DNA of 64,000 bases. Source: Dactylosporangium sp040689395. Lineage in GTDB: Bacteria > Actinomycetota > Actinomycetes > Mycobacteriales > Micromonosporaceae. Below are positions 34,763 to 43,263 of the stretch, one piece after another. A program made the translations under genes and the position numbers. Position 1 is the first letter of the stretch, and each line of letters starts with the position of its first letter. Below the pieces are notes generated by a model. It searched no databases and was not told the origin of the DNA. It saw nothing but the letters and a program-made list of their open reading frames with translations. The stretch lies in the NCBI RefSeq assembly GCF_040689395.1, contig NZ_JBFAZX010000001.1, positions 248,001 through 312,000 on the forward strand, written 5' to 3'.

Positions 34763-37581
34763 CCGAGACACCACCGTTCGGTGCGCTACGGTCCCAGATG
34801 GTGGAGGCCGCCACGGCCTTCGCCGAGGGGCCGGGCGCGGTCCCGGAGATTCTGGCCGGCATCGTCGACGACGTCGACCGGGCGCTGCGTGAGGAACTGG
34901 AGATCTTCCCGGTCTGCCACCACTCGCCCGCGTCCGGGCTCGCGATGGTCCGGCGGCTGCGCGAGAAGCAGCCGAAGGTCATCTACCTCGAGCTGTGCGA
35001 GGACATGGCGCCGCTACTCACCGAGCTGCGCAACTGCCGCCTGCCGGTGGCGCTGCAGGCGTTCGCGTCGCAGCTGGACGGGTTTCCGCAGGAGTGGGGA
35101 CCGCTCAGCGTCGTCGCGCCGATCACCGAGGCGTCCGCGGAGTATCAGGCCATCGCCTACGCCCTCGACACGCCCGGCGTCGAGCTGGTGCTGGTCGACC
35201 GTTCGACCGACCACGTGTTCCAGTGGCAGCCGCGCGAGGACGGCGCGCCATCGGCCGAAGGCGCCGAGGGGCCGGACCAGCAGCCGGACGAGGCCGACCT
35301 GCACGGCGACGCGGTCGGCATCGAGATCGGTGACCTGCGGCCGCGCTTCGCCGAGCTTGAGCAGCACCTGCTGCACCACGGCAAGGTGCGGCACTGGTCG
35401 GAGTGGTGGGACCAGTATGTCGAGCAGCCGCTCGCCGGCGCGGACTACGCCACCTACCGGCAGGTCATGGTGCTCATCGGCAGCCTGTTCCGGCGGCTTG
35501 CTCCGGCCGACACCCGGCGGGTCGCGGTGGACGAGGACCGGGAGCGATACATGTGGACCCGGATGCGCGAGCACCTGGCCCGCACCGGCGTCGACAAGGC
35601 CGACTGCCTCTACGTCTGTGGCGCCTTCCACGCCGCGAGCCGGGTCGCGGAGTTCGGCACCGGCGAGAGCGTGCCCGACTTCGAGATCAGCCCGCGCACG
35701 GCGACGACGTGGCTCTACGGGCTCATCCCGTCGAGCCACTCGGCCATCGAGACGCAGTTCGGCCTCGCATCGGGCTCGGTCTCGATCGCCGCGGCGACCT
35801 GGCAGAAGTCGGCCACCCGGGCGCGGCTCACGCCGTTTCAGCTGGAGGGCCAGAAGGGCAGCCGCAAGCGCAAGGCCGTCGCGATGGCGGCGGGAGCGGC
35901 CCCGGAGCCGGTGGCCGACCGGCTCTCCGGCTTCCTCGCCAGCCCGCCGGTCCTCGACGCGCTCGACGAGGAGGAGCTGCTCGGCTGGTGCGTCGACATC
36001 GTGCGGCTGGCCCGGCGCAACGGCTACCTGGCCAGCACCGCCGACGCCATCGCGGTGTTCGAGACGTCGATCCTGCTGGCCGGGATGCGCAACCGGGCGC
36101 GCCCGACGCCGTATGACTTCCAGGACGCGGCGGTCACCTGCATCGAGAAGGATGTCGTGCCCGGTCGGCGGGACGTGCGGCGGCTCTGCGAGATCCTGCT
36201 CGGCGGCGACCGGGTCGGCCAGGTCGGCTACGAGGCGCTGCCGCCGCTGGCCCGCGACGTCTACGACCGGCTCGCTCCGATCGGCCTCGACCTGACGAAG
36301 TCGACCGTGCAGCGGGCCCTGCTCGACCTGGCCGGCCGACCGGAGCTCGGGCCGGCTTCGCACCTGCTGTGGATGCTGCGGTATCTCCTGCCCGACGGCG
36401 CGGTCCGGCCCATCATGGGCACCCGCCGGCTGGGGGAGAAGTCCATCCAGGAGAGCTGGGACCTGGCGATCGGCAAGCACCAGCGGTTCATCATCGAGCT
36501 GGGCTACGAGGGCGTGACCGTCGAGCAGGTCGTCGAACAGCGCCTGCGCCGCTCGGTCTGGGCGCCGGACGCCACCGCGGCGGTCGCCCTGAGCGCCGTC
36601 GAGGACTCGATCCTGTTCCTCGGCAGCCGCCGCTTCACCGACGAACTCGGCGCCCGCGCGGTGGAACTGCTCGCCGCCGAGCGCACGGTGGACGACGCCC
36701 CGGAGGTGCTGCGGCGCATCCGGCGGCTGCTCGCGCACTACCGCGCGACCGAGCCGACCCTGCCGGCGTGGTGCGAGTCGTTCGTCACCGCGGGCTACGC
36801 GCACTACTGCACGCTGTTGCCGACCGCGTTCGTCGACGACGAGACCGGGGTGCGGCAGGTCGCCGCGATGCTGGGCTTCCTGTTCACCATGGAGGGCCTG
36901 GCGCTGTCGCTCGGCTGCGACCGCGCCCAGCTCGAGCTGGCCGTGCGCCAGTCCCACCCGGAGAGCCCGGCGAAGGTCGCGCTGCTGTGGTCCGCTCACC
37001 ACCAGCTGGGCCTGCTGCCGCTGGCCGACCTGCGGGCCCGTTGCGCCGACCTGCTGGGCAACCCGCTGGTCGTGCCGTCGATCCCGCAATACCTGAGCGG
37101 CTTCATCCAGGCGCTGGACCCGGTCCCGAAGCTCACGCCGTTCGTGGTCGAGCTCATGTCCAACGCCTTCGCGAAGCTGCCCGATCCGGTGCTGCTCCCA
37201 TGGCTGCCGACCCTGATCACCACGCTGCGCGACCAGGCCAGCGAGCTGGTCCCGGTGCTCATCCGGGAGGCCGGCCGCACGTTCCCTGCCACGCTGCCGG
37301 CGGTCGACGCGTTCGTTCCGCCATGGCTGGCCAAGCCGCGTTCCCGCACCGTCGCCGGGCCCGGCGACGGTGCGGCGGGCCCGGCGACCGGCCCGGTCGG
37401 CGCCTTCCTCGCCGCGCACCCGGCGACCACCGACGCCCTGGCCGGCGTGCTCGGCCTGGACGCCGGCTGGCGCGCGTCGTCGCCGGCCGACGGCGGGACC
37501 GCGGCGGGACCGCTGGCACTGCTCAGCACCCATCCCGAGACGGCCGAGGCCCTGGCCGACCTGCTTGCCGCGCCGGTCTAG
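34759..37581 (+). CDS. DUF5682-type protein with TraB/TIKI/Ere-like N-terminal domain
   Basis: A 940-residue protein, the largest of the operon. The N-terminal 300 residues carry motifs of the TraB/TIKI/Ere/ChaN fold: CHHSPAS (residues 53-59), YLELCEDM (76-83), DEDRERYMWTRM (258-269) and VCGAFHAA (286-293), in the same order as the GxxH, E, R-E-x-x-M and GAxH motifs of TraB. The middle and C-terminal parts are helical (from about residue 370) with a proline/alanine-rich tail. The family's fold relatives are metal-dependent hydrolases or proteases, so this may be the effector that the VWA-MoxR pair acts on. That last point is inference. Confidence 0.8.
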   Translation: MTETPPFGALRSQMVEAATAFAEGPGAVPEILAGIVDDVDRALREELEIFPVCHHSPASGLAMVRRLREKQPKVIYLELCEDMAPLLTELRNCRLPVALQAFASQLDGFPQEWGPLSVVAPITEASAEYQAIAYALDTPGVELVLVDRSTDHVFQWQPREDGAPSAEGAEGPDQQPDEADLHGDAVGIEIGDLRPRFAELEQHLLHHGKVRHWSEWWDQYVEQPLAGADYATYRQVMVLIGSLFRRLAPADTRRVAVDEDRERYMWTRMREHLARTGVDKADCLYVCGAFHAASRVAEFGTGESVPDFEISPRTATTWLYGLIPSSHSAIETQFGLASGSVSIAAATWQKSATRARLTPFQLEGQKGSRKRKAVAMAAGAAPEPVADRLSGFLASPPVLDALDEEELLGWCVDIVRLARRNGYLASTADAIAVFETSILLAGMRNRARPTPYDFQDAAVTCIEKDVVPGRRDVRRLCEILLGGDRVGQVGYEALPPLARDVYDRLAPIGLDLTKSTVQRALLDLAGRPELGPASHLLWMLRYLLPDGAVRPIMGTRRLGEKSIQESWDLAIGKHQRFIIELGYEGVTVEQVVEQRLRRSVWAPDATAAVALSAVEDSILFLGSRRFTDELGARAVELLAAERTVDDAPEVLRRIRRLLAHYRATEPTLPAWCESFVTAGYAHYCTLLPTAFVDDETGVRQVAAMLGFLFTMEGLALSLGCDRAQLELAVRQSHPESPAKVALLWSAHHQLGLLPLADLRARCADLLGNPLVVPSIPQYLSGFIQALDPVPKLTPFVVELMSNAFAKLPDPVLLPWLPTLITTLRDQASELVPVLIREAGRTFPATLPAVDAFVPPWLAKPRSRTVAGPGDGAAGPATGPVGAFLAAHPATTDALAGVLGLDAGWRASSPADGGTAAGPLALLSTHPETAEALADLLAAPV

Positions 37582-37602
37582 GCCGTTCCGGCGTGGCGAA
37601 GC

Positions 37603-37633
37603 GCCCCCGGCGGTCGCACCGGCCACCGGGGGG
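37603..37633. terminator. First copy of a duplicated hairpin
   Basis: A 31-nt hairpin-forming sequence 21 bp after the DUF5682 stop. It differs from the copy at 37671-37701 at only four positions. It has a CCCCCGG / CCGGGGG stem. Confidence 0.6.
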
Positions 37634-37670
37634 ACGGCGCTGCTCGCTGGCGAGCGCTCGGGTCAGGTCA

Positions 37671-37701
37671 GCCCCCGGCGATCGCACAGGCCGCCGGGGG
37701 C
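37671..37701. terminator. Second copy of the duplicated hairpin
   Basis: GCCCCCGGCG and CGCCGGGGGC form a perfect 10-bp stem with an 11-nt loop, seven bases past the stop of the HupE-like gene. It can serve both converging units as a bidirectional terminator. Confidence 0.75.
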
Positions 37702-37708
37702 GGACGGC

Positions 37709-38350
37709 CTAAACAGCCACCGCCACGGTCGCGATGCCGGCGCCGACCAGGGCGAAGGCCCACACCTTGTCGAGATTGATCCAGGTCGAGCGCAGGATGC
37801 GCAGGCCCACGGCCTGGTACACGAGCAGGGCGATGACGCCCGCGACCGTCACCATGCCGATCGTGTGGACGGCGGTGGCCAGGAAGCCGATCCAGAGCGG
37901 GGCGCCGGCCTGGGCGGCTACCCCGTGGTGGTGGTGCGCGCCGACGTCGATGCCCCCTGCGACGAGGACGGGGACGAGCATGAGCCCGGCGCCGTGGATG
38001 CTGGACATGAGGAACGACCAGCCCGAGAGCTGCGGGAACGTGAGGCGCATGCCGGCCCAGCGGAAGTGCCGCTGCGACAGGGCGCGCCACAGGCCGAAGC
38101 CGACCAGCACCGTGCCGCCGCCGATGGCGACGCCACGGGTGGCGACCACGGACTGGAGGGCACTGACGAGCCCGGCGACCACGAAGATCGACACGGCGTG
38201 GCCGGCGGCGATCGGGGCCAGGGCCCGCAGCACGGCGGCCCGGCTGCGCTCCTGAAACCCGATCGCGACGGCGAACAGCCAGCCCATGCCCGGGTTGAGG
38301 CCGTGAAAGGCGCCCATGGCGGCGAGGGCGACGAGTGCTCCGGTGGCCAT
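37709..38350 (-). CDS. HupE/UreJ-like membrane protein
   Basis: A 213-residue membrane protein with six or so hydrophobic segments. The first segment contains GAFHGLNPGMGWLFAVAIGFQ, a metal-ligand-like HGxNPxMGW motif seen in HupE/UreJ and related nickel/cobalt transport proteins. A later outer or cytoplasmic loop has four consecutive histidines (residues 139-142, in VGAHHHHG), consistent with metal binding. ATG 38350 overlaps the SBP56 stop by one base. It is co-transcribed with the SBP56 gene; substrate not known. Confidence 0.75.
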   Translation of the reverse strand: MATGALVALAAMGAFHGLNPGMGWLFAVAIGFQERSRAAVLRALAPIAAGHAVSIFVVAGLVSALQSVVATRGVAIGGGTVLVGFGLWRALSQRHFRWAGMRLTFPQLSGWSFLMSSIHGAGLMLVPVLVAGGIDVGAHHHHGVAAQAGAPLWIGFLATAVHTIGMVTVAGVIALLVYQAVGLRILRSTWINLDKVWAFALVGAGIATVAVAV

Positions 38351-39753
38351 CACGGGTAACAGTACGAGTCCGACGAGGCGTCGCCACCCTGGAGGCGGGT
38401 CTGGTGCACACGCAGGCCGCGGAAGGCCTCGCCGTGCGGGAAGAACCTGAGGTCGGGCTCGAGTGCGCCCTGCTCGGTGACGTCGAGCTTCGCCATCCAG
38501 GCGCCGACGCCATCGGGGTAGAACTGGTCGTCCCAGGCCCCGTAGAGAGAGTTGGTCACGTATACCCGACGTCCGTCGCGGCTGATCTCGACCATCTGCG
38601 GGCCGCCGGACAGCGGGAGGTCCGGCGCCGTGGGGTGGGCGGCCCGGGTGACGATGCCGCCGAGGCGCACCTCGCCGACGAGCCCGGGGCTGAACGGGTC
38701 GGTGACGTCGTAGCGCAGCAGCCGGCCGGTCCCCCAGCAGGAGACGAGCAGGAAGCGGTCGTCGACGGTGAGGTCGATGTCGGTGACGAGCGGGGGCACG
38801 GCGCCGAACGGTTGCAGTACGGGCGGCAGGAGGCCGGCGTCCGCGGGCTCCGCCGGGATCGTGATGACCTTGGTGGCCTTGAACGACCCGTGCTCGCGGT
38901 GCCAGACCCAGACGGATGCGGAGAGATCCTCGACGTTGATCACGACGTTGGCGAACCCGTAGTCCTTGGTCGGATCGTGGGCCGGGCGCAGCTCGAGGGT
39001 CATCTGGTGTTCGTCGCCGAGGTCGACGGTCTGCAGGTGCCGCCGCTTGCGTAGGTCCCAGAAATGCAGGGCGTGACCGTACTTGCGACCGGCCAGCAGC
39101 TCGGCGACGACCCCGTCCTCGATCATCGAAGGGGTGCCCCACTCGCTGGTGACGACGATGTCGTGGCCCAGGTGCCACCAGACGTCGTAGGCGAGATACT
39201 GCGGCCCCCGGTCGATCTCCCAGCGTCCGAGCACGTCGAAGGACGTGTGGTCGAGCAGGGCCACGCCGCCGGGCCCGTCCGCTCCGTCGGCCCCGCCGAG
39301 TGCGGAGACGTAGATGCCCTCCGGGCCGCAGTGCACGGTGTGCGGACGGGAGTACCCGGCCCGCTTGGCGAGATCTTCGGGCTCCAGCAGCCGGACAAGC
39401 TTGGGCTGCCGCGGGTCGGGCGCGGTGTCGTACACGTGGATGCGGGACGAGCGCAGCCCGGGAACGATCAGGTAGCGGCGCTCGACGTGCGGGTGCGGCG
39501 CGTACGGGCACAGCGCGCTGCTGCACGCGTTCCAGCCGAAGTGGTGCAGCTCGTCGCCGGTGTTGGGCAGATCGGTCCAGCCGACAACGGTGCCGTAGGC
39601 CGGCGACCCGGGATCGGTGTCGACCACGGCGATCGCGTCGGGCCGCTCGGCCGAGCGGTCGAAGGCGCAGACGTAGGCGAGCCTCTCCGGCGGGGCCAGC
39701 AACGCGTCGCGCGGTGACGGGTAGAAGGTCGGATCCGGTTTCCAGAGAGCCAT
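38350..39753 (-). CDS. SBP56 family protein (selenium-binding protein / methanethiol oxidase)
   Basis: A 467-residue beta-propeller protein. Blocks of the family are AYVCAFDR, DELHHFGWNACSSALCPYA, SRPHTVHCGPEGIYVSALG and the C-terminal GLRVHQTRLQGGDASSD. Family members oxidise methanethiol with a metal cofactor bound by conserved histidines and bind selenium in animals. The animal and many bacterial forms have CSSC; here the second cysteine is shifted (CSSALC). ATG 39753 is preferred over the GTG at 39762. Confidence 0.9.
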   Translation of the reverse strand: MALWKPDPTFYPSPRDALLAPPERLAYVCAFDRSAERPDAIAVVDTDPGSPAYGTVVGWTDLPNTGDELHHFGWNACSSALCPYAPHPHVERRYLIVPGLRSSRIHVYDTAPDPRQPKLVRLLEPEDLAKRAGYSRPHTVHCGPEGIYVSALGGADGADGPGGVALLDHTSFDVLGRWEIDRGPQYLAYDVWWHLGHDIVVTSEWGTPSMIEDGVVAELLAGRKYGHALHFWDLRKRRHLQTVDLGDEHQMTLELRPAHDPTKDYGFANVVINVEDLSASVWVWHREHGSFKATKVITIPAEPADAGLLPPVLQPFGAVPPLVTDIDLTVDDRFLLVSCWGTGRLLRYDVTDPFSPGLVGEVRLGGIVTRAAHPTAPDLPLSGGPQMVEISRDGRRVYVTNSLYGAWDDQFYPDGVGAWMAKLDVTEQGALEPDLRFFPHGEAFRGLRVHQTRLQGGDASSDSYCYP

Positions 39754-39991
39754 GTTTCGCACGCCCTTACTACGACGCCGGCCTCGCTTCGAACGTACCC
39801 CCGGGTCGGTGACCTGGGTCAGATTTCCTCCGGCGTCGCCTGGGTCATCGCCCGGGGGCGCTCCGTGTCCACATCCTGCACGCTGGGTGGTTTTTCCGAG
39901 TTCACCCCAAACGGGGCAGCACGGCCCCCCGACCGGCGGCTACCCTGTGGCGGACTTCGATCAGACCGCGAACTGGTTTCGGAGGTTGCCG

Positions 39992-40957
39992 GTGCGAAGA
40001 GTCCTGCCGCTCCTGACCGTGCTCGGGCTGCTGGCCGGGTGCACGCAGTCCGCCACCTCGCAGCAGCCGCCGGGCCTCGCCGACCGCGGCACCGCGGTGA
40101 CCACCGCCAAGCCGACGCGGCAGGACCTCACCAACAAGGTCAGCCTGGGCGGGAAGGTCGCGCTGGGCCCGACGTTCGGGCTGGTCGCGCCGATCGACGG
40201 CGAGGTGCGGTATCTCGACGTGAAGGCGCCGACCGGCACCCCGACCAAGCCGACGAAGGTGGCCAACATCTGGGCCGGCGGCAAGTTGACCGCGGTCGAG
40301 GTGCCCGCCGGGGCTGCCTTCGCCGGGCGGCTCGTCGAAGACCGGTCGAAGGTGACCGCGGGCATGCCGATCGTGTCGGCCCGTCAGGTCGGGTATGGCA
40401 TCGTCGCGGACATCGACGGTGCTCAGGCTTACCAGGTCTCCGACACTCTGCAGTCGGTCACCGCACAGGTCAAGAGCGGGCCGGGGCCGTTCGCCTGCAC
40501 CGTGCTCGGCACGCTCGCCGCGCTGCCGGCCGGCGTGATCCCCGAGCCCAAACCGCCCGCGCCCAACCCGAGCGCGAGCGCCGCCCCGGTGCTGCCCCCG
40601 CCGCCGGGTCAGCAGCAACAGCCGTCGGAGTCGACCGGGATGCGACTGGTCTGCGTCGGGCCGGCCGACGTAAAGCTCATCAACGGCGCCGCCGCCACCG
40701 TGGAGGTGATCACCGCCAAGACGGTCGGGGCGCTGGTCCTGCCGGTCGAGGCGGTCGCCGGCTCACATGGCAAGGGCCAGGTCGAGGTGGTGAAGGCCGA
40801 CCAGAGCCGCGAGATCCGCGAGGTGACGCTTGGGCTCACCGACGGCAAGGTCATCGAGATCAAGAGCGGTCTGACCGAGGAGGAGACCGTCGCCGTGCCT
40901 GGGCCGAACATTCCCGCCGCGAAGGGCGGCCAGGGCGTCCCAGGGATGGGCAAATGA
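39992..40957 (+). CDS. MacA-like membrane fusion lipoprotein
   Basis: A 321-residue periplasmic-adapter-type protein of the exporter operon. GTG 39992 has GGAGG six nt upstream and gives a signal peptide with lipobox LLAGC (residues 13-17). The mature part has the barrel-like strands of adaptors (LVAPIDGEVRYLDVKAPTG, GLTDGKVIEIKSGLTEEETV) and a Pro-rich linker near residue 190. It overlaps the ATPase gene (ATGA). It should bridge the MacB-like permease to the outside of the cell. Confidence 0.85.
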   Translation: MRRVLPLLTVLGLLAGCTQSATSQQPPGLADRGTAVTTAKPTRQDLTNKVSLGGKVALGPTFGLVAPIDGEVRYLDVKAPTGTPTKPTKVANIWAGGKLTAVEVPAGAAFAGRLVEDRSKVTAGMPIVSARQVGYGIVADIDGAQAYQVSDTLQSVTAQVKSGPGPFACTVLGTLAALPAGVIPEPKPPAPNPSASAAPVLPPPPGQQQQPSESTGMRLVCVGPADVKLINGAAATVEVITAKTVGALVLPVEAVAGSHGKGQVEVVKADQSREIREVTLGLTDGKVIEIKSGLTEEETVAVPGPNIPAAKGGQGVPGMGK

Positions 40958-41649
40958 GGCCGATCATCGAGCTTGCCGGCATCACCAAGACCCTCAAGGG
41001 CCAGCAGCAGCCGCGCGCCATCCTCGACGGTGTCGATCTGACCGTCGGCGAGGGCGAGAGCGTGGCGATCCTGGGGCGTTCCGGCTCGGGCAAGAGCACA
41101 CTGCTGAGCCTCATCGGGCTGTTCGACCGCCCTGACTCAGGCACCTACGTCATGCGTGGCCGCAACCTGGCCCGCATCTCCGAGCGCCGGGCCGCCGCGC
41201 TGCGCAGCGCCGAGTTCGGCTTCGTGTTCCAACGCTTCTTCCTGCTCAAGCACCTCACCGCCGCGCAAAACGTGGCCATGGCGCTGGTCAACGGCCAGGG
41301 TTGGCTACCACGGCGCAAGCGGCGCGCGCGCACGCTGGAGGCGCTCGACCAGGTCGGCATCGCGCATCTCGCCAAGAACCACCCGACCCGGCTTTCCGGC
41401 GGCGAGCAGCAGCGGGTCGCGATCGCGCGGGCGCTCGTGCGCGGCCCGCGGATGCTGCTGGCCGACGAGCCCACCGGCGCGCTGGACACCGAGACCGGCA
41501 ACCTCGTCATCGACGTCCTGCGGGCCGCCACCGATCGCGGCTGCGGGCTGATCCTGGTCACCCACGACCAGGCCCACGCGGCCAAGATGCAGCGCGTGCT
41601 GCGCCTTGTGGACGGCGTGCTGCGCCCCGCCGCGCTGGAGCCGGCATGA
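40954..41649 (+). CDS. ABC transporter ATP-binding protein, MacB type
   Basis: A 231-residue ATPase: Walker A GRSGSGKST (residues 41-49), signature LSGGEQQRVAIARAL, Walker B LLADEPTGALD, Q-loop VFQRFFLL. It is coupled to both neighbours by ATGA overlaps. The pair with the permease 41646-43031 and the lipoprotein adaptor forms a complete MacAB-like tripartite inner module. Confidence 0.95.
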   Translation: MRPIIELAGITKTLKGQQQPRAILDGVDLTVGEGESVAILGRSGSGKSTLLSLIGLFDRPDSGTYVMRGRNLARISERRAAALRSAEFGFVFQRFFLLKHLTAAQNVAMALVNGQGWLPRRKRRARTLEALDQVGIAHLAKNHPTRLSGGEQQRVAIARALVRGPRMLLADEPTGALDTETGNLVIDVLRAATDRGCGLILVTHDQAHAAKMQRVLRLVDGVLRPAALEPA

Positions 41650-43031
41650 TCCGGCTCTCGGGTAGGTTCCGCTCCGCGCTGATCATCGGCTTGCAGGGCA
41701 TCCGCGCCCGCAAGATGCGCACGTTCCTGTCGATGATCTCGCTGTTCCTGGGCGTGCTCGCGGTCGTCACCGTCCAGGCGGCCGCCGAGACCGCGCGCAC
41801 GCTGTCCCTGGCCGACGTCGAGCTGCAATCCGGCAAGGACGGCACCCGGATGATGTATGTCCCGCCGATGGGCTCGGCCGTGGATGTCGCGATGGCCACG
41901 ATCAAGGACCAGCCGGGTGTGGCCGCGAGTTTCCAGATGCAGGCGATCATCGGCGAGCCCAACGTCAGGCCGATCAACCCGGGCGGCATACCGTTCGACC
42001 GTCTCGACGCATACGGCGGCTACACCCCTGGGACGGCTTACGAGATGCGCTGCGACGAATCCGGCATCTGCCGCCCGATGCCCGTCGACCAGGGCATCCC
42101 CGCCCCGCCGGGCGCCGCGATCGAGGTGCGGCTCATCGCGGCGGTCAACGACATCCGGCAGTTCCGCCCGTTCCGCCCGGTCGCCGGCAACTGGCTGGAC
42201 TTCTCAGGCAAGCCGTCGTATTCGCCGCGCATCGTCATCAACAAGGCCGCTGCGGTCGGCTTCGGCCGCTACCGCATCCCGGCCGAGATGCGCCTCGACG
42301 GCACCATCGCCAACCCCACCCCGCGCATCATCGGCATCATCGACGACGGCCAGGGGCAGCCGACGGCTTACGCCCGCATCGACGAGATCAACAACTGGCT
42401 GCCCCAGCAGGCCGCGTCCGACGCCACCGCCGTGGTCGCCACCGGCGGACCCGAGGGCGGCCGGCCCATGGCGATGAGCAGCGGCCCCGGCCTGGAGGTC
42501 ATGCTCTCCCCGACGGCCGGCGAGACGGAGAGCCTGCTGATCCGCAAGCTGATCGCCGCCGGCGTCCCGCGCGAGGCCGTGGACGTCCATACCAACGATG
42601 CCCGCAAGAGCATCGAGCAGCAGCTGACGATCCTGCGCTGGATCTTCCTGAGTATGGCGACGCTGGTCCTGCTCATCGGCGTGGCCGGCATCCTCAACGT
42701 CGGCCTGGCCACGGTGGGCGAGCGCGTGGAGGAGTTCGCCCTGCGCCGCGCCGTGGGCACCCCGCGCGTCCTGCTGGCCGGCATCGTCCTGGCCGAGACC
42801 CTGCTCACGGGCCTGCTGACGGCCGGCGCCGCGATCGCCGTCGCAGCCGCTGGCGTAAACCTGGGCGTCCGCATCCTGGGCGACCGCGTGCCCCAGCTGC
42901 ACGACATGACGTTCCCGTGGCAGGCCGGCGTGGCCGGTGTGATTGCGGGCCTCATCGCCGGCCTGCTGGGTGGCTCCATCCCGGCCTTCCGCGCCGCCCG
43001 CATCCCCATCGCCACGGTGATGCGGGCATAA
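41646..43031 (+). CDS. MacB-like ABC permease (FtsX domain)
   Basis: A 461-residue permease with one N-terminal helix (RTFLSMISLFLGVLAVVTV), a large extracytoplasmic domain and three C-terminal helices of the FtsX fold (WIFLSMATLVLLIGVAGILNVGLATV, VLAGIVLAETLLTGLL and AGVIAGLIAGLLGGSIPAFRAAR), a normal MacB layout. It overlaps the ATPase gene. The cargo is unknown, perhaps a peptide or macrolide-like compound. Confidence 0.93.
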   Translation: MIRLSGRFRSALIIGLQGIRARKMRTFLSMISLFLGVLAVVTVQAAAETARTLSLADVELQSGKDGTRMMYVPPMGSAVDVAMATIKDQPGVAASFQMQAIIGEPNVRPINPGGIPFDRLDAYGGYTPGTAYEMRCDESGICRPMPVDQGIPAPPGAAIEVRLIAAVNDIRQFRPFRPVAGNWLDFSGKPSYSPRIVINKAAAVGFGRYRIPAEMRLDGTIANPTPRIIGIIDDGQGQPTAYARIDEINNWLPQQAASDATAVVATGGPEGGRPMAMSSGPGLEVMLSPTAGETESLLIRKLIAAGVPREAVDVHTNDARKSIEQQLTILRWIFLSMATLVLLIGVAGILNVGLATVGERVEEFALRRAVGTPRVLLAGIVLAETLLTGLLTAGAAIAVAAAGVNLGVRILGDRVPQLHDMTFPWQAGVAGVIAGLIAGLLGGSIPAFRAARIPIATVMRA

Positions 43032-43069
43032 CCGACGACTGGTCTTCCCGCGAGACCCGGCGGGGTCCT

Positions 43070-43117
43070 GGGCAGCGGGAGCGGCGCCGCCGGGCGCGCG
43101 TTCGGTTCCCGCTGCCC
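43070..43117 (+). terminator. Terminator hairpin after the MacB permease
   Basis: GGGCAGCGGGA (43070-43080) and TCCCGCTGCCC (43107-43117) form a perfect 11-bp stem; the 26-nt loop contains a further hairpin. It lies 38 bp past the permease stop. Confidence 0.7.
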
Positions 43118-43210
43118 AACGCGGGAGAAGGCGTCGTGACCCAGACCGTGGTCGGCCGGTCCGCCGCGTCGAGGTTCAGCGTTCAGCTGGACCCGGCGGT
43201 CGCGGTCGAT

Positions 43211-43249
43211 CCGTGGGGGCGCCGGCGACCGCGCCGAGCACCCCCACGG
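43211..43249 (-). terminator. Terminator hairpin after the secreted dehydrogenase gene
   Basis: CCGTGGGGG (43211-43219) pairs perfectly with CCCCCACGG (43241-43249). It is 14 bp beyond the stop of the leftward secreted dehydrogenase gene. Confidence 0.7.
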
Positions 43250-43263
43250 ACCAACAGATGCGC

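Noticed and set aside
35014..37626. 870-codon minus-strand open frame opposite the DUF5682 gene
   Set aside because: Shadow frame of a long GC-rich gene; no recognisable domain or ribosome binding site.
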